This document shows, one piece after another, positions 41,109-49,563 of a stretch of DNA of 64,000 nt (positions are counted from its first letter, which is position 1; each line of letters starts with the position of its first letter). The notes below the pieces were generated by a model. It did no database searches. It was not told the DNA's origin and worked only from the letters and a program-made list of their open reading frames with translations. Made by a program: the position numbers and the translations under genes. The stretch comes from Kiritimatiellia bacterium (GTDB lineage: Bacteria; Verrucomicrobiota; Kiritimatiellia; RFP12; JAAYLN01): the NCBI GenBank assembly GCA_017962605.1, contig JAGCUY010000180.1:28368-92367 (forward strand), in the 5' to 3' direction.

Positions 41109-41134
41109 GCGGAAATGTGGCGCACGCGCTACTC

Positions 41135-42601
41135 ATGGAAAAAACTTTGAAAGAAGCGCTGGGCAAAGTTCCGGAAATAGTCGCCGATGGCGACCCGCTG
41201 TTCCCTGAGTTCTCACAGGTGGCATGGTCGCTTGCCTATGGCCATATAACAGAGCGCCAGTGTGCGCCCCATTCGCCCTACATGGACGAGGGCTTTGCGC
41301 CAGACCGCATTTGGATATGGGATACATGCTTCATGGCGCTTTACTGCAAGTATGCGCCGGAACTGTTTCCCGGAATTCAGTCGCTTGAGAACTTCTACGC
41401 GCCAATGCTCGACGGTGCGCAGACAACGCTTCCCATCCACATACCCGACAACCCGCCTCTATTTGCATGGGTGGAGTGGGAACACTGGCGCCATACCGGC
41501 GACAAGGCGCGCCTGGACAGCGTGTTTTCCGAACGCAGGTGCCCGCAAAGGATGTTCGACGTCTTTGAGAACTTCAGCGTTGGCGACAGGATGCCCTACC
41601 AGACATCCGTGTTCCCCGTGATGTGGGAGAAGAGGCCATTGGGGTATGTCTGGACAGGTGGACGTTCTGGCATGGACAACACCCCGCGCGGCGACTTCCC
41701 GCCAGAGGTTTTCGACAATGACCCGCGATACCTTACCATCCTCTGGATAGATGCCATCTCGCAGCAGGCTCTGGCATGTCGCATCATTTTCGAAGCCACT
41801 GGCGAGGATCTTTGGAAGAGTCGTTTTGAGGACTTTGCCAAGACAATCAACGACTATTACTGGGACGATGAAGACGGCGCATACTATGACATTGCGTCTT
41901 CGCCACCGCACCACAAGGTGCGCGTCCTGACTCCGGCCTCTTTCTGGCCATTGCTTGCGGGTGTGGTGCCAACGGATCGGGCGCGACGTCTCGTGGCGCA
42001 CTTGGAGAATGCGGAAGAACTGGGCGGCATCGTCCCATTCCCGTCGGTGTCGCGCAAATCGAGGCACTTTTCGCCTGATGGCCGCTACTGGCGCGGCGGC
42101 GTCTGGCTTCCAACGGCTTATATGTGCGTCCAGGCGCTGGAAGGCGCCGGGTTCGGAGAACTCGCCGACAGGCTTGGCGAGGCGGTCGTGCGTCACCAGT
42201 TCGAGACTTGGCGGCGCCATGATCCGCACACCATCTGGGAATGCTATTCTCCCACCGAGCCGAAACCTTCGACGGGTAAGTTTCCGGACAGGGCCGGAAA
42301 CAAAGGCGCTCGTCCGGACTTCTGCGAATGGTCGGCTCTCGGCCCCATAAACATGATGATTGAGAATGTCCTCGGAATCCGCTGTGACGGAGTGCGGCGC
42401 CGCATTGACTGGCATCTTCATCGTCGGGATCGCCATGGCGTCAGGCGGCTCTCGTTTGGAGGCGTGACGGCAAATCTAATCTTTGACGGCGGCAGAATAG
42501 AAGTTGAAACTGACGAACCATTCACGCTTTGCGTAAACGGCGCCTCCCACGATGTCCCGCATGGTCGAATCGTCCTCTGCGCCTCCGCCTCTTCGTGTTA
42601 G
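41135..42601 (+). CDS. (alpha/alpha)6-barrel glycoside hydrolase (GH37/GH63-like)
   Basis: A protein of about 488 residues related to trehalase/glucosidase-type barrels. Recognisable parts are RIWIWDTCFMALYCKYAPEL near the N-terminus (aromatic substrate pocket, WDxxF), YYWDDEDGAYYDI, RYWRGGVWLPTAYM (W-R-G-P/V-W-type motif with the Arg-Gly) and IWECYSPTE near the C-terminus with a likely catalytic Glu. The best analogues are GH63-type enzymes such as mannosylglycerate hydrolases, but the substrate is open. No signal peptide. I chose ATG 41135; a GTG at 41117 is an alternative, and neither has a good ribosome site. It is the last gene of the locus and follows the GH172 gene by 26 bases. Confidence 0.75.
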   Translation: MEKTLKEALGKVPEIVADGDPLFPEFSQVAWSLAYGHITERQCAPHSPYMDEGFAPDRIWIWDTCFMALYCKYAPELFPGIQSLENFYAPMLDGAQTTLPIHIPDNPPLFAWVEWEHWRHTGDKARLDSVFSERRCPQRMFDVFENFSVGDRMPYQTSVFPVMWEKRPLGYVWTGGRSGMDNTPRGDFPPEVFDNDPRYLTILWIDAISQQALACRIIFEATGEDLWKSRFEDFAKTINDYYWDDEDGAYYDIASSPPHHKVRVLTPASFWPLLAGVVPTDRARRLVAHLENAEELGGIVPFPSVSRKSRHFSPDGRYWRGGVWLPTAYMCVQALEGAGFGELADRLGEAVVRHQFETWRRHDPHTIWECYSPTEPKPSTGKFPDRAGNKGARPDFCEWSALGPINMMIENVLGIRCDGVRRRIDWHLHRRDRHGVRRLSFGGVTANLIFDGGRIEVETDEPFTLCVNGASHDVPHGRIVLCASASSC

Positions 42602-42637
42602 GCACTCGCCCAATGCCCTATGCGGATTTGCGAATAA

Positions 42638-42646
42638 TGGTATAAT
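42638..42646 (+). promoter_or_regulatory. Extended -10 promoter of the sigma54-type activator
   Basis: TGGTATAAT is a perfect extended -10 element. It ends only eight bases before the ATG at 42655, so the transcript would start at or next to the start codon (leaderless). No matching -35 box is seen. Confidence 0.6.
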
Positions 42647-42654
42647 TACATTTT

Positions 42655-44172
42655 ATGAAAAAGGGAGAAGTTTCAAAGGAGGTCGCCGTGCTCAAGGCGA
42701 TCTCCTCGGCAATCGTGCGTGAGCGCAACGTCCAGCACCTGCTGAACGAGATCATTGAAATCCTCGACCACGAGATGGGGATGATTCGCGGGACTATTAC
42801 CCTCCTTGAGGGCGACGAACTCCGCATCGAGGCGTCGGCGCGCATGCTCAACGCCGAGGAACGCGCCCTTGGCCGCTACAGGATTGGCGAAGGCATCACG
42901 GGGCGCGTCGCGAAGACCGGCGTCCCGGAGGTGGTTCTCGACGTTCGCAAGGACAAGCGCTTCCTCAACAAGACACGCTCGCGCCGCGTCGATGAGGCCG
43001 TTTCCTTCATCTGCGTCCCGCTTGTCCACCTGGGGCAGGTGATCGGCACTCTTTCCGTGGACAGGAAAATCGAAGGCGCGTCAAACTCGCTCGACAGCGA
43101 CCTGGCGCTTCTTGAAACCGTCGCCAACATCACCGCTGACGCGGCGGCGGTCTGCCGTGAGGAATGCGCGGAGCGCGAGCTCCTCAAGGACGAGAACCGC
43201 AGGCTTCGCGGCTCGGTCTCCGCCAACCCCGGCGAGCTGATTGGCCAGTGCCGCGAGATGCGCGCCGTTTACGAGCAGATAAGGCAGGTGGCGCCAACCG
43301 GGGCGACCGTCCTCATCCGCGGCGCAAGCGGAACGGGCAAGGAGCTTGTCGCCGCCGCCATTCACCGTCTCTCGTCGCGCAAGGACAAGCCCTTCGTCGT
43401 CCTTAACTGCGCGGCGCTTCCCGAGGCGCTGGTGGAATCGGAACTCTTCGGCCATGAGAAGGGCGCCTTCACCGATGCGCGCGAACGGCGCATTGGCAGG
43501 GCCGAGGCGGCGGACGGCGGGACGCTCTTCCTCGACGAAATCGGCGACCTCCCCGTATCGACGCAGGTGAAGCTCCTGCGCCTTCTCCAGAACCGCACCT
43601 TCTCGCGGGTCGGCTCCAACGCGGAAATCCGCTCCGATGTCCGCTTCATCGCCGCCACGAGCCGCAACCTCGAAGACCTCATGGCCAGGAAGGCCTTCCG
43701 CGAAGACCTCTACTACCGGCTCTCCGTCTTCCCGATCACGCTGCCGGACCTCTCGCGCCGCCAGGACGACATTGTCCTGCTCGCCCAGCACTTCCTCAAC
43801 AGGATCAGCGACAAATACGGCAAGAATGTGACGAGGATGTCGCCGCCGGTGGTGAACGCGCTCCTCTCCTACAAGTGGCCGGGGAATGTCCGAGAGCTTG
43901 AGAACTGCATGGAGCGCGCCGTCCTCACGGCGCGCGACGACTGCATCCGCACCTTTGACCTTCCTGCGGCATTGCAGTCGCAGGGCTTTGAGGACGACCC
44001 GTTCACGCCGGACAAGCCGATGACGCTAGACGAGCGCCTTGCCGCCGTTGAGCGGCGCATCCTCGAGGATGCGCTTGCGCGCCATGGCGGCAACCGCTCT
44101 GCGGCCGGCAGGGAGCTTGGCGTCTCCCCGCGCATGATGAACTACCGCCTCTCAAAGGCCGGCATCCACTGA
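42655..44172 (+). CDS. Sigma54-type transcriptional activator with GAF domain
   Basis: A 505-residue NifA/NtrC-style regulator. Residues about 20-170 are a GAF sensor domain (HLLNEIIEILDHEMGMIRGT, then FICVPLVHLGQVIGTLSVDR). The central AAA+ domain has Walker A RGASGTGKELVAAAIH and Walker B GGTLFLDEIGDLP. The sigma54-contact loop reads GAFTDA instead of GAFTGA. The C-terminus is a Fis-type helix-turn-helix (HGGNRSAAGRELGVSPRMMN) ending YRLSKAGIH. The altered loop makes sigma54 contact doubtful. Targets are unknown; the upstream hydrolase genes are possible. The last 24 bases form the repeat discussed at 44147, so an element seems inserted exactly at the 3' end of this gene without damaging it. 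Confidence 0.9.
   Translation: MKKGEVSKEVAVLKAISSAIVRERNVQHLLNEIIEILDHEMGMIRGTITLLEGDELRIEASARMLNAEERALGRYRIGEGITGRVAKTGVPEVVLDVRKDKRFLNKTRSRRVDEAVSFICVPLVHLGQVIGTLSVDRKIEGASNSLDSDLALLETVANITADAAAVCREECAERELLKDENRRLRGSVSANPGELIGQCREMRAVYEQIRQVAPTGATVLIRGASGTGKELVAAAIHRLSSRKDKPFVVLNCAALPEALVESELFGHEKGAFTDARERRIGRAEAADGGTLFLDEIGDLPVSTQVKLLRLLQNRTFSRVGSNAEIRSDVRFIAATSRNLEDLMARKAFREDLYYRLSVFPITLPDLSRRQDDIVLLAQHFLNRISDKYGKNVTRMSPPVVNALLSYKWPGNVRELENCMERAVLTARDDCIRTFDLPAALQSQGFEDDPFTPDKPMTLDERLAAVERRILEDALARHGGNRSAAGRELGVSPRMMNYRLSKAGIH
44147..44170. repeat. Left copy of a 24-base direct repeat (att-like site)
   Basis: It begins GCCTCTCAAAGG and ends GGCATCCACT. Identical copies start at 53904 and 55441. 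Here it forms the last codons of the sigma54-type activator (LSKAGIH) up to the stop. Copies 1 and 3 share two more bases on the left; copies 2 and 3 share AGGGCG on the right. Confidence 0.9.
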
Positions 44173-44200
44173 TGGCAAAAAAAGAAAGGGAGCAGAACAC

Positions 44201-45973
44201 ATGGCAGACCCCAGACCAATCCTCTACGGCGTTTCCGACTACTCCGAAATCCGCAAGGCTAACGCCTGGTTTGTTGACCGGACCGCGAAGATTCGCGATC
44301 TGGAGAAGGTGCGCTATGCCATTTTCCTGCGCCCGCGCAGGTTCGGCAAGTCGCTTCTCTGCGCCATCCTCGAAGCCTACTACGACGTGCGCTACACCGA
44401 TAGGTTCGAGGAACTCTTCTCCGGCACGGACATTGGCGCGAATCCAACTGGCGAGCGTGGCAAGTATCTCATTTTGCGCTTTGACTTCTCCGCCGTTTCA
44501 AAGGATGTCTCAAACGTCCAGGAGGACTTCGACTACAAGGCGTCCCTCCAATGCGACACGTTCGCCAACAAATACCGGGAAGAATTGGGGGAGAAGCTTG
44601 TCGGGGAAATCCTCTCCGCCCCGGACTGTGGCAAGAAACTCGCCCACATCATCGCCGGCCTGAAGGGGACGAAGAGCAAACTCTACGTCATCATCGACGA
44701 ATACGACAACTTCACCAACACCATCCTCGCCGAGAGCGGACTGGACGCCTACGGCAGGCTCTGCCACGGGGAAGGCTTCTTCAAGCAGTTCTTTGCGGAA
44801 CTCAAGGCCGCGACGTCGGGGATCGACGCCGCGCTTCCTCGCCTCTTCATCACCGGCGTCTCCCCCGTAACGATGGACGATGTGACGAGCGGCTTCAACA
44901 TCGGCACGAACATATCGCTCGACCCAGTCTTCGCGGACCTCACTGGCTTCCGCCACGATGACCTCGGCGCAATTGCGAAATACTACGGCAACGCTTGCGG
45001 CTTCGACGCTGCCAAGGCAGAGGTCGTCTGCCTCGAATGGTTCGACAACTACCGCTTCGGCGCTTTCGACGCACCCCCGATGGCCAACACGACGCTCGTC
45101 CTCAACTTCTTCGACAAAATTGTTCGAGCTGGGACTTGGCCGGACAACTACATCGACGCGAACCTTCGCACGGATTATGCGAAAATCCGCCACTTGGTCA
45201 CGCTCGGCCACCGTCTCGACGCCTCCGAACGCCGTCTCAACGGCAACTTCGGCATTCTCGAAAAACTCGTTTCCGGCGGCTCGCTTTCAGAGCCGCTCAT
45301 CGATTCCTTCCAGGCCAAGTTCCTCTCGAATAAGGAGAACTTCACGTCGCTACTCTACTGGCTTGGCATCACGACGATCATCGGTAAACGGCATGGCCGC
45401 CCTGTGTTCGGTTTGCCGAATGAGACGCTGAAGAAATTGGCGGCGGACATGATTCCGGCTGCCTATTTCGATGTCCACAAAATCGACGAGCGCGTGTTCG
45501 CCATCAACGACGCACTTTACGATTTCGCATTCGAAGGCGGCGACTGGCGCGGCTTTGTCGGGATTCTCTGCGAAATCGTCCGGGAGAACTTCCGCGTCCG
45601 TGATTCGATTGACGGAGAGAAGACCGTGCAATCGACAATCGTGGCGCTGTTGGTCGCGGCGGCGGGGCCGTATTTCATCAACCACGAAGGCGAGTCGGGC
45701 GGCGGCTTCTACGACATCGCGCTCAAGCCCCGCCTCCTCGATTGGCCCGACATCGCCCATGCGGCGCTGATCGAACTCAAATACCTCAAGCCCGGCGACC
45801 CCGCCCCGACGCCTGACGCCCTCGCCGCCATCAAGGCCGAGGCGACACGCCAGCTCGACCAGTATTCCGCTGACTCTGCACTTGCCGCCGAGTGGCGGCG
45901 ACCTTCAGTTGCCCTCCACCGCCTCGTCCTCGTCTTCAAGGGCGGCGACTGCCTCCTTGCGGAAGAGGTTTAG
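44201..45973 (+). CDS. AAA-ATPase-like / PD-(D/E)XK nuclease-like protein
   Basis: A 590-residue protein of the AAA-ATPase_like (formerly DUF1703) family, common in accessory DNA of gut bacteria and of unknown role. The N-terminal domain opens with the family signature PILYGVSDYSEIRKANAWFV, then Walker A-like FLRPRRFGKSLL, and Walker B-like LYVIIDEYDNF. The C-terminal domain (from about 490) has GGFYDIALKPRL and ALIELKYLK, the D...ExK core of a PD-(D/E)XK nuclease fold. The ribosome site is AAGGGAG. It is the first gene after the left repeat, so it belongs to the inserted segment. A defence or toxin role is an inference from context. Confidence 0.85.
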   Translation: MADPRPILYGVSDYSEIRKANAWFVDRTAKIRDLEKVRYAIFLRPRRFGKSLLCAILEAYYDVRYTDRFEELFSGTDIGANPTGERGKYLILRFDFSAVSKDVSNVQEDFDYKASLQCDTFANKYREELGEKLVGEILSAPDCGKKLAHIIAGLKGTKSKLYVIIDEYDNFTNTILAESGLDAYGRLCHGEGFFKQFFAELKAATSGIDAALPRLFITGVSPVTMDDVTSGFNIGTNISLDPVFADLTGFRHDDLGAIAKYYGNACGFDAAKAEVVCLEWFDNYRFGAFDAPPMANTTLVLNFFDKIVRAGTWPDNYIDANLRTDYAKIRHLVTLGHRLDASERRLNGNFGILEKLVSGGSLSEPLIDSFQAKFLSNKENFTSLLYWLGITTIIGKRHGRPVFGLPNETLKKLAADMIPAAYFDVHKIDERVFAINDALYDFAFEGGDWRGFVGILCEIVRENFRVRDSIDGEKTVQSTIVALLVAAAGPYFINHEGESGGGFYDIALKPRLLDWPDIAHAALIELKYLKPGDPAPTPDALAAIKAEATRQLDQYSADSALAAEWRRPSVALHRLVLVFKGGDCLLAEEV

Positions 45974-45991
45974 GTTAGTTGGGCAGATCAA

Positions 45992-48409
45992 TTACGCCGC
46001 GTAGATGCCGCGCTGGACTGTGGCGTAGTAGTCGATGGCCTCGGCGGCGTCTGCGAAGCCAAGCGCGCGGATGGCCGCAGGAAGCGACATGTAGCGCAGT
46101 TTCAGCAGACCTGTAAAACTTTCCCGCGTGAGCGTCCACACGCCATCGCGAACATAGTTCTCAAGGATTGTTTCAAAGAGCGTCGCGCGCTCCCCGCCCG
46201 CGTCTAGCGACTCTCGCGCCTTCGCGGCACGCATCTCTCGCGTGATCGGCTCTTCGCCGTAGGCGATGTCCATCATCACATCGAGGATGTCGCACGCCTG
46301 GTGGTCGGTGCGCTGCTGGATCTCAACCAGCTTGGCGCGGTCAAACCCCAATTCGGCGAGGCGTTCAAGAAGCTCGCTGCGGCTTGCCATGTCGCGCCAG
46401 TCTGCGGCGAGGTTGGCCTTGGTGCCAGTAGCGCTCTTCACGGCCTCGGCGAAACGATTCAGGAACTCGGCGGCGGAGAGCATTTCATTGTCGAAGAAAA
46501 CGCTCTCCTTCCAGTTCGCCGAGATTAGTCGGCCGTCCGCAAGCTTCACCTTGACAGGTTCCTTCGGAGGCTTTTCGCAGATGCACGGGTCGCAGCCGCA
46601 GACAGGGCACGGCGGTTTCGGCGGCCGTGGCGGCCGAGGCGGAGGCAGCTTCCCATCGTCGCACTCGCACGGGTTCTTCCCGCACTTGGGGCAGACGACC
46701 GGGCCGTCCCAATCGGGGTCTTTGAACTTGTCCGTGGCGCCGGTGAAGTCGTAGATCGTGAAGTAGGGTTTTCCGTCGTAGCGGCGCGTCCCGCGCCCGA
46801 TGATCTGCTTGAACTCGACCATGCCCTTGACTTCCTTGAAGAGCACGATGGAGCGCACATTGCAGGCATCGACGCCCGTGGAGAGCTTTTGGGATGTGGT
46901 GAGGATCGTCGGAACAAGATTGTCGCTATTGCGGAACTCCCGCAGATACAGCTCTCCAATGGCCCCGTCCGCCGCCGTGACGCGCTCGCAGTAGTGCGTC
47001 GCGCCTACGCCGCGCCTTTTGGCCTCCTCGCGAATGAGGTTCGCAATTCGCGCGGCGTGTTCCTGCGTGGCGCAGAAGACGATGGCCTTCTGGTCGAGTG
47101 GCATCTTCCCCCCGTCGAAGAGCTCCAGGACGAAATGTCGGTCGCGCTCTTCAATGAGGATGCGCTCGCGCTCAATCTCATCTGGAGAGTATTCCCGCGC
47201 CAAGTCAAAGCCGTCGGGGTTTGACAAGATGTCGCCGTGGATGTAGCGGTATTTCTCGAGGGTTGAGAAACAGCGCTTGACGCGGTATGGCGAGAGGAAT
47301 CCATCGGCGATACCCTGCGCCAGCGAATATTCGTAAACCGGTTTGCCGAAATACTCGTATGTTGAGCCGTTGTCGTCGCATTTGGGCGTGGCGGTGAGTC
47401 CGAAGTGTGAGGCGGACTTGAAGTAGTCGAGGACTGCTCGCCACGCCGACTCGTCGTTTGCCCCGCCGCGATGGCACTCATCGACAATCACGAGGTCGAA
47501 GAAATCGCGGGCGAAGCGGGTGTAGCGCACCTTTGGCGGGTCGTAGATAATATCTGTGCTGGACTGGCCAGTCTCCTTAGTCTCCTCGGTTTCCCCGAGC
47601 ATCGTCTGGTAGAGTGTGAAATAGACGGTGCGGTCGAGGGGTGGGGCGTCGCAGCCGGCCTCCAGACGGAAGCACTCGCCCTTCGTGAAGGCGTCGAATG
47701 TCTCCATCGCCTGGTCGGCGAGGATGTTGCGGTCGGCGAGGAAGAGGACGCGCGGCTTGCGGATTCCAAGCGATCCGCGCCGCCATTTCGCCTGGACGAG
47801 CTTCCAGACGAGCTGGAAGGCTATCATCGTCTTGCCGGTGCCAGTGGCGAGCGTTACGAGGATGTTCTTCTGTCCGTCGCCAAGCGCGCGGATGGCGTTC
47901 TCGACGGCGCGTTCCTGGTAGTAGCGGATTTCTCGGCCGCCGGGACGCGCCCACGGGATGTCGCGCGTTGCCTGCACCAGGGCGTTGGCGTCGTCGGAGC
48001 TTTCGAGCAGGAGGAGCAGTTCCGCCGGTGTCGGGAAGACCATGCCGCCCACATCGTGCGCGGTGCCCATCGCAAGGTCGAAGAAACGGATGTCGCGGCC
48101 GTTGGTGGAGAAGGCGAAGCGGCAGCCAAGCGCCTCGGCGTAGTGGCGCGCCTGTGCCTCGCCCGCGTCGAGGCCCTCGCCGTAGCGCTTGGCCTCGACG
48201 ACGGCGATGCGCCGCGCGCCGTGCATCAGCACATAGTCGGCGCGGAGCGGCTTGTGCGAGAGGCCGTCCGACTCGACGCGTCCCGGCGCAATCTCGTTGA
48301 CCTTCTGCTCGACCGCCATCGCGAAAGGCGACTCGGCCCAGCCTGCGTCGCGCAGTGCGGGGTCAATAAAGTTCAGCCGCGTCTGTGCCTCATTTATTCC
48401 CGCGCTCAT
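45992..48409 (-). CDS. hsdR: Type I restriction enzyme, R (motor and nuclease) subunit
   Basis: An 805-residue HsdR of the EcoEI type. N-terminal PD-(D/E)XK nuclease: ADYVLMHGARRIAVVEAKRY (residues about 55-74). The SF2 motor has Walker A ATGTGKTMIAFQLVW, DECH box VDECHRGG, motif III GLTATPK and motif VI QIIGRGTRR. The C-terminal EcoEI_R_C-type domain begins near 640. Between motor and C-terminus lies a Cys/Pro-rich insert (CPKCGKNPCEC, PPPRPPRPPKPP, CPVCGCDPCIC) that probably binds zinc. It overlaps hsdS by four bases. With HsdM and HsdS it would cut unmethylated foreign DNA at a distance from the recognition site. All motifs look intact. Confidence 0.95.
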   Translation of the reverse strand: MSAGINEAQTRLNFIDPALRDAGWAESPFAMAVEQKVNEIAPGRVESDGLSHKPLRADYVLMHGARRIAVVEAKRYGEGLDAGEAQARHYAEALGCRFAFSTNGRDIRFFDLAMGTAHDVGGMVFPTPAELLLLLESSDDANALVQATRDIPWARPGGREIRYYQERAVENAIRALGDGQKNILVTLATGTGKTMIAFQLVWKLVQAKWRRGSLGIRKPRVLFLADRNILADQAMETFDAFTKGECFRLEAGCDAPPLDRTVYFTLYQTMLGETEETKETGQSSTDIIYDPPKVRYTRFARDFFDLVIVDECHRGGANDESAWRAVLDYFKSASHFGLTATPKCDDNGSTYEYFGKPVYEYSLAQGIADGFLSPYRVKRCFSTLEKYRYIHGDILSNPDGFDLAREYSPDEIERERILIEERDRHFVLELFDGGKMPLDQKAIVFCATQEHAARIANLIREEAKRRGVGATHYCERVTAADGAIGELYLREFRNSDNLVPTILTTSQKLSTGVDACNVRSIVLFKEVKGMVEFKQIIGRGTRRYDGKPYFTIYDFTGATDKFKDPDWDGPVVCPKCGKNPCECDDGKLPPPRPPRPPKPPCPVCGCDPCICEKPPKEPVKVKLADGRLISANWKESVFFDNEMLSAAEFLNRFAEAVKSATGTKANLAADWRDMASRSELLERLAELGFDRAKLVEIQQRTDHQACDILDVMMDIAYGEEPITREMRAAKARESLDAGGERATLFETILENYVRDGVWTLTRESFTGLLKLRYMSLPAAIRALGFADAAEAIDYYATVQRGIYAA

Positions 48410-49548
48410 TCAAACGCCTCCTTCAACAGGGCCTTCTTCAGGTTCTCGGCGGCGGCGGCCCCGCGCCGCGCCTGCTCTGCAATGCCCTCGCTCCGCGCCC
48501 GCGCCGCATCTAGCCGCGCCACGATGGCCTCTTGCTCGGAAAGGGGTGGGAGAGGTAGGGATATGGCGCACATGCGAGCCTGATTCAATTTAGGAACTGT
48601 AACACCTGTGATGTATTCGGAAAGGTCCGCCAAATTGAGGTAATACATGGCAAACTTGCGGTCAAGCTGCGACTTAACGCGCAACACATGTGCATGGTTA
48701 TTTACCCAAGCCTTTCCATCAATAAGAAAAGCGGAGTTATCGCAAGCCCCCCATTTGGCACCATCCTCGCCCAACAACAGCAGAGGTTCGTCAAAAATGT
48801 ATCCTTCCACATGGTCTACAATTCCAGTGGCACCATAATAGGGAATTGGACCCGCTTTACGGTCGCGTTGCGTGATAGGCCGTCGAATGGAATCCAGCAC
48901 CTCGCACACATCGCCGAGCCTGACTTCTTTGCCTGAGACATTTTCAAATATTTCGGCAAGGGTGGCCTTGAAGGAGAGGTCGGCGTTTTTGGCGATGGTG
49001 GTGAAATGCTCCGCCAGTCGCGTGGCCCGCGCCAGCGCCTCATCCAGCCGCGCAACGATGGCCTTCTGCTCGGAGAGAGGGGGAAGGGGAATTTCAAAAT
49101 CTAAATAGGCGTTGAAATCAAGATTATGAATGTTTGTGGTGTTTGATTGAATATCCTTAGTCTTTCCTTGGAAATACAAAGACTTCAAATATCTGTGCAA
49201 ATAAAGAGGATCTAGGGCTTCCGTGTCCTTTACGCGAAGAATGGATGTGAAGTTGCTAATGGAGTAATCTCCTTTGCTGACATTGAATAAAACAATGCGT
49301 CCAACAGGCGAATCCGTTGTTCCACCTGAACGCTCAACTATCAAATCCCCGGCTTGAAGTTTCCTTGATTGATATTTTTTCTCCTCCACATCAATGTAGG
49401 CCGTGTTATCAAGGGTAAGTTCGCACCACTTTGTGAAATTAGTGGAGCGGATTATTCCGACTCGTTTGAAAGGCGGTTTTACACCTTTCCAGAGGCCGTT
49501 TATTACCTCGCACACATCGCCGAGCCTAACTGTCTTCGCGCTTTTCAT
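48406..49548 (-). CDS. hsdS: Type I restriction-modification specificity subunit
   Basis: A 380-residue HsdS with two target-recognition domains and two conserved helical spacers. Each half begins RLGDVCEV (residues about 8 and 208) and each recognition domain ends with LPPLSEQ plus a coiled coil (KAIVARLDEALARATRLAEH; EAIVARLDAARARSEGIAEQ). This is the classic circular arrangement that sets the bipartite DNA target. The two halves are also alike in DNA at these points (around 48900 and 49507), which could allow recombination of half-specificities. The stop codon overlaps the hsdR start (ATGA type), and hsdM ends 15 bases upstream. The target cannot be read from sequence. Confidence 0.95.
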   Translation of the reverse strand: MKSAKTVRLGDVCEVINGLWKGVKPPFKRVGIIRSTNFTKWCELTLDNTAYIDVEEKKYQSRKLQAGDLIVERSGGTTDSPVGRIVLFNVSKGDYSISNFTSILRVKDTEALDPLYLHRYLKSLYFQGKTKDIQSNTTNIHNLDFNAYLDFEIPLPPLSEQKAIVARLDEALARATRLAEHFTTIAKNADLSFKATLAEIFENVSGKEVRLGDVCEVLDSIRRPITQRDRKAGPIPYYGATGIVDHVEGYIFDEPLLLLGEDGAKWGACDNSAFLIDGKAWVNNHAHVLRVKSQLDRKFAMYYLNLADLSEYITGVTVPKLNQARMCAISLPLPPLSEQEAIVARLDAARARSEGIAEQARRGAAAAENLKKALLKEAFE

Positions 49549-49563
49549 TATCCATTTTCCACT

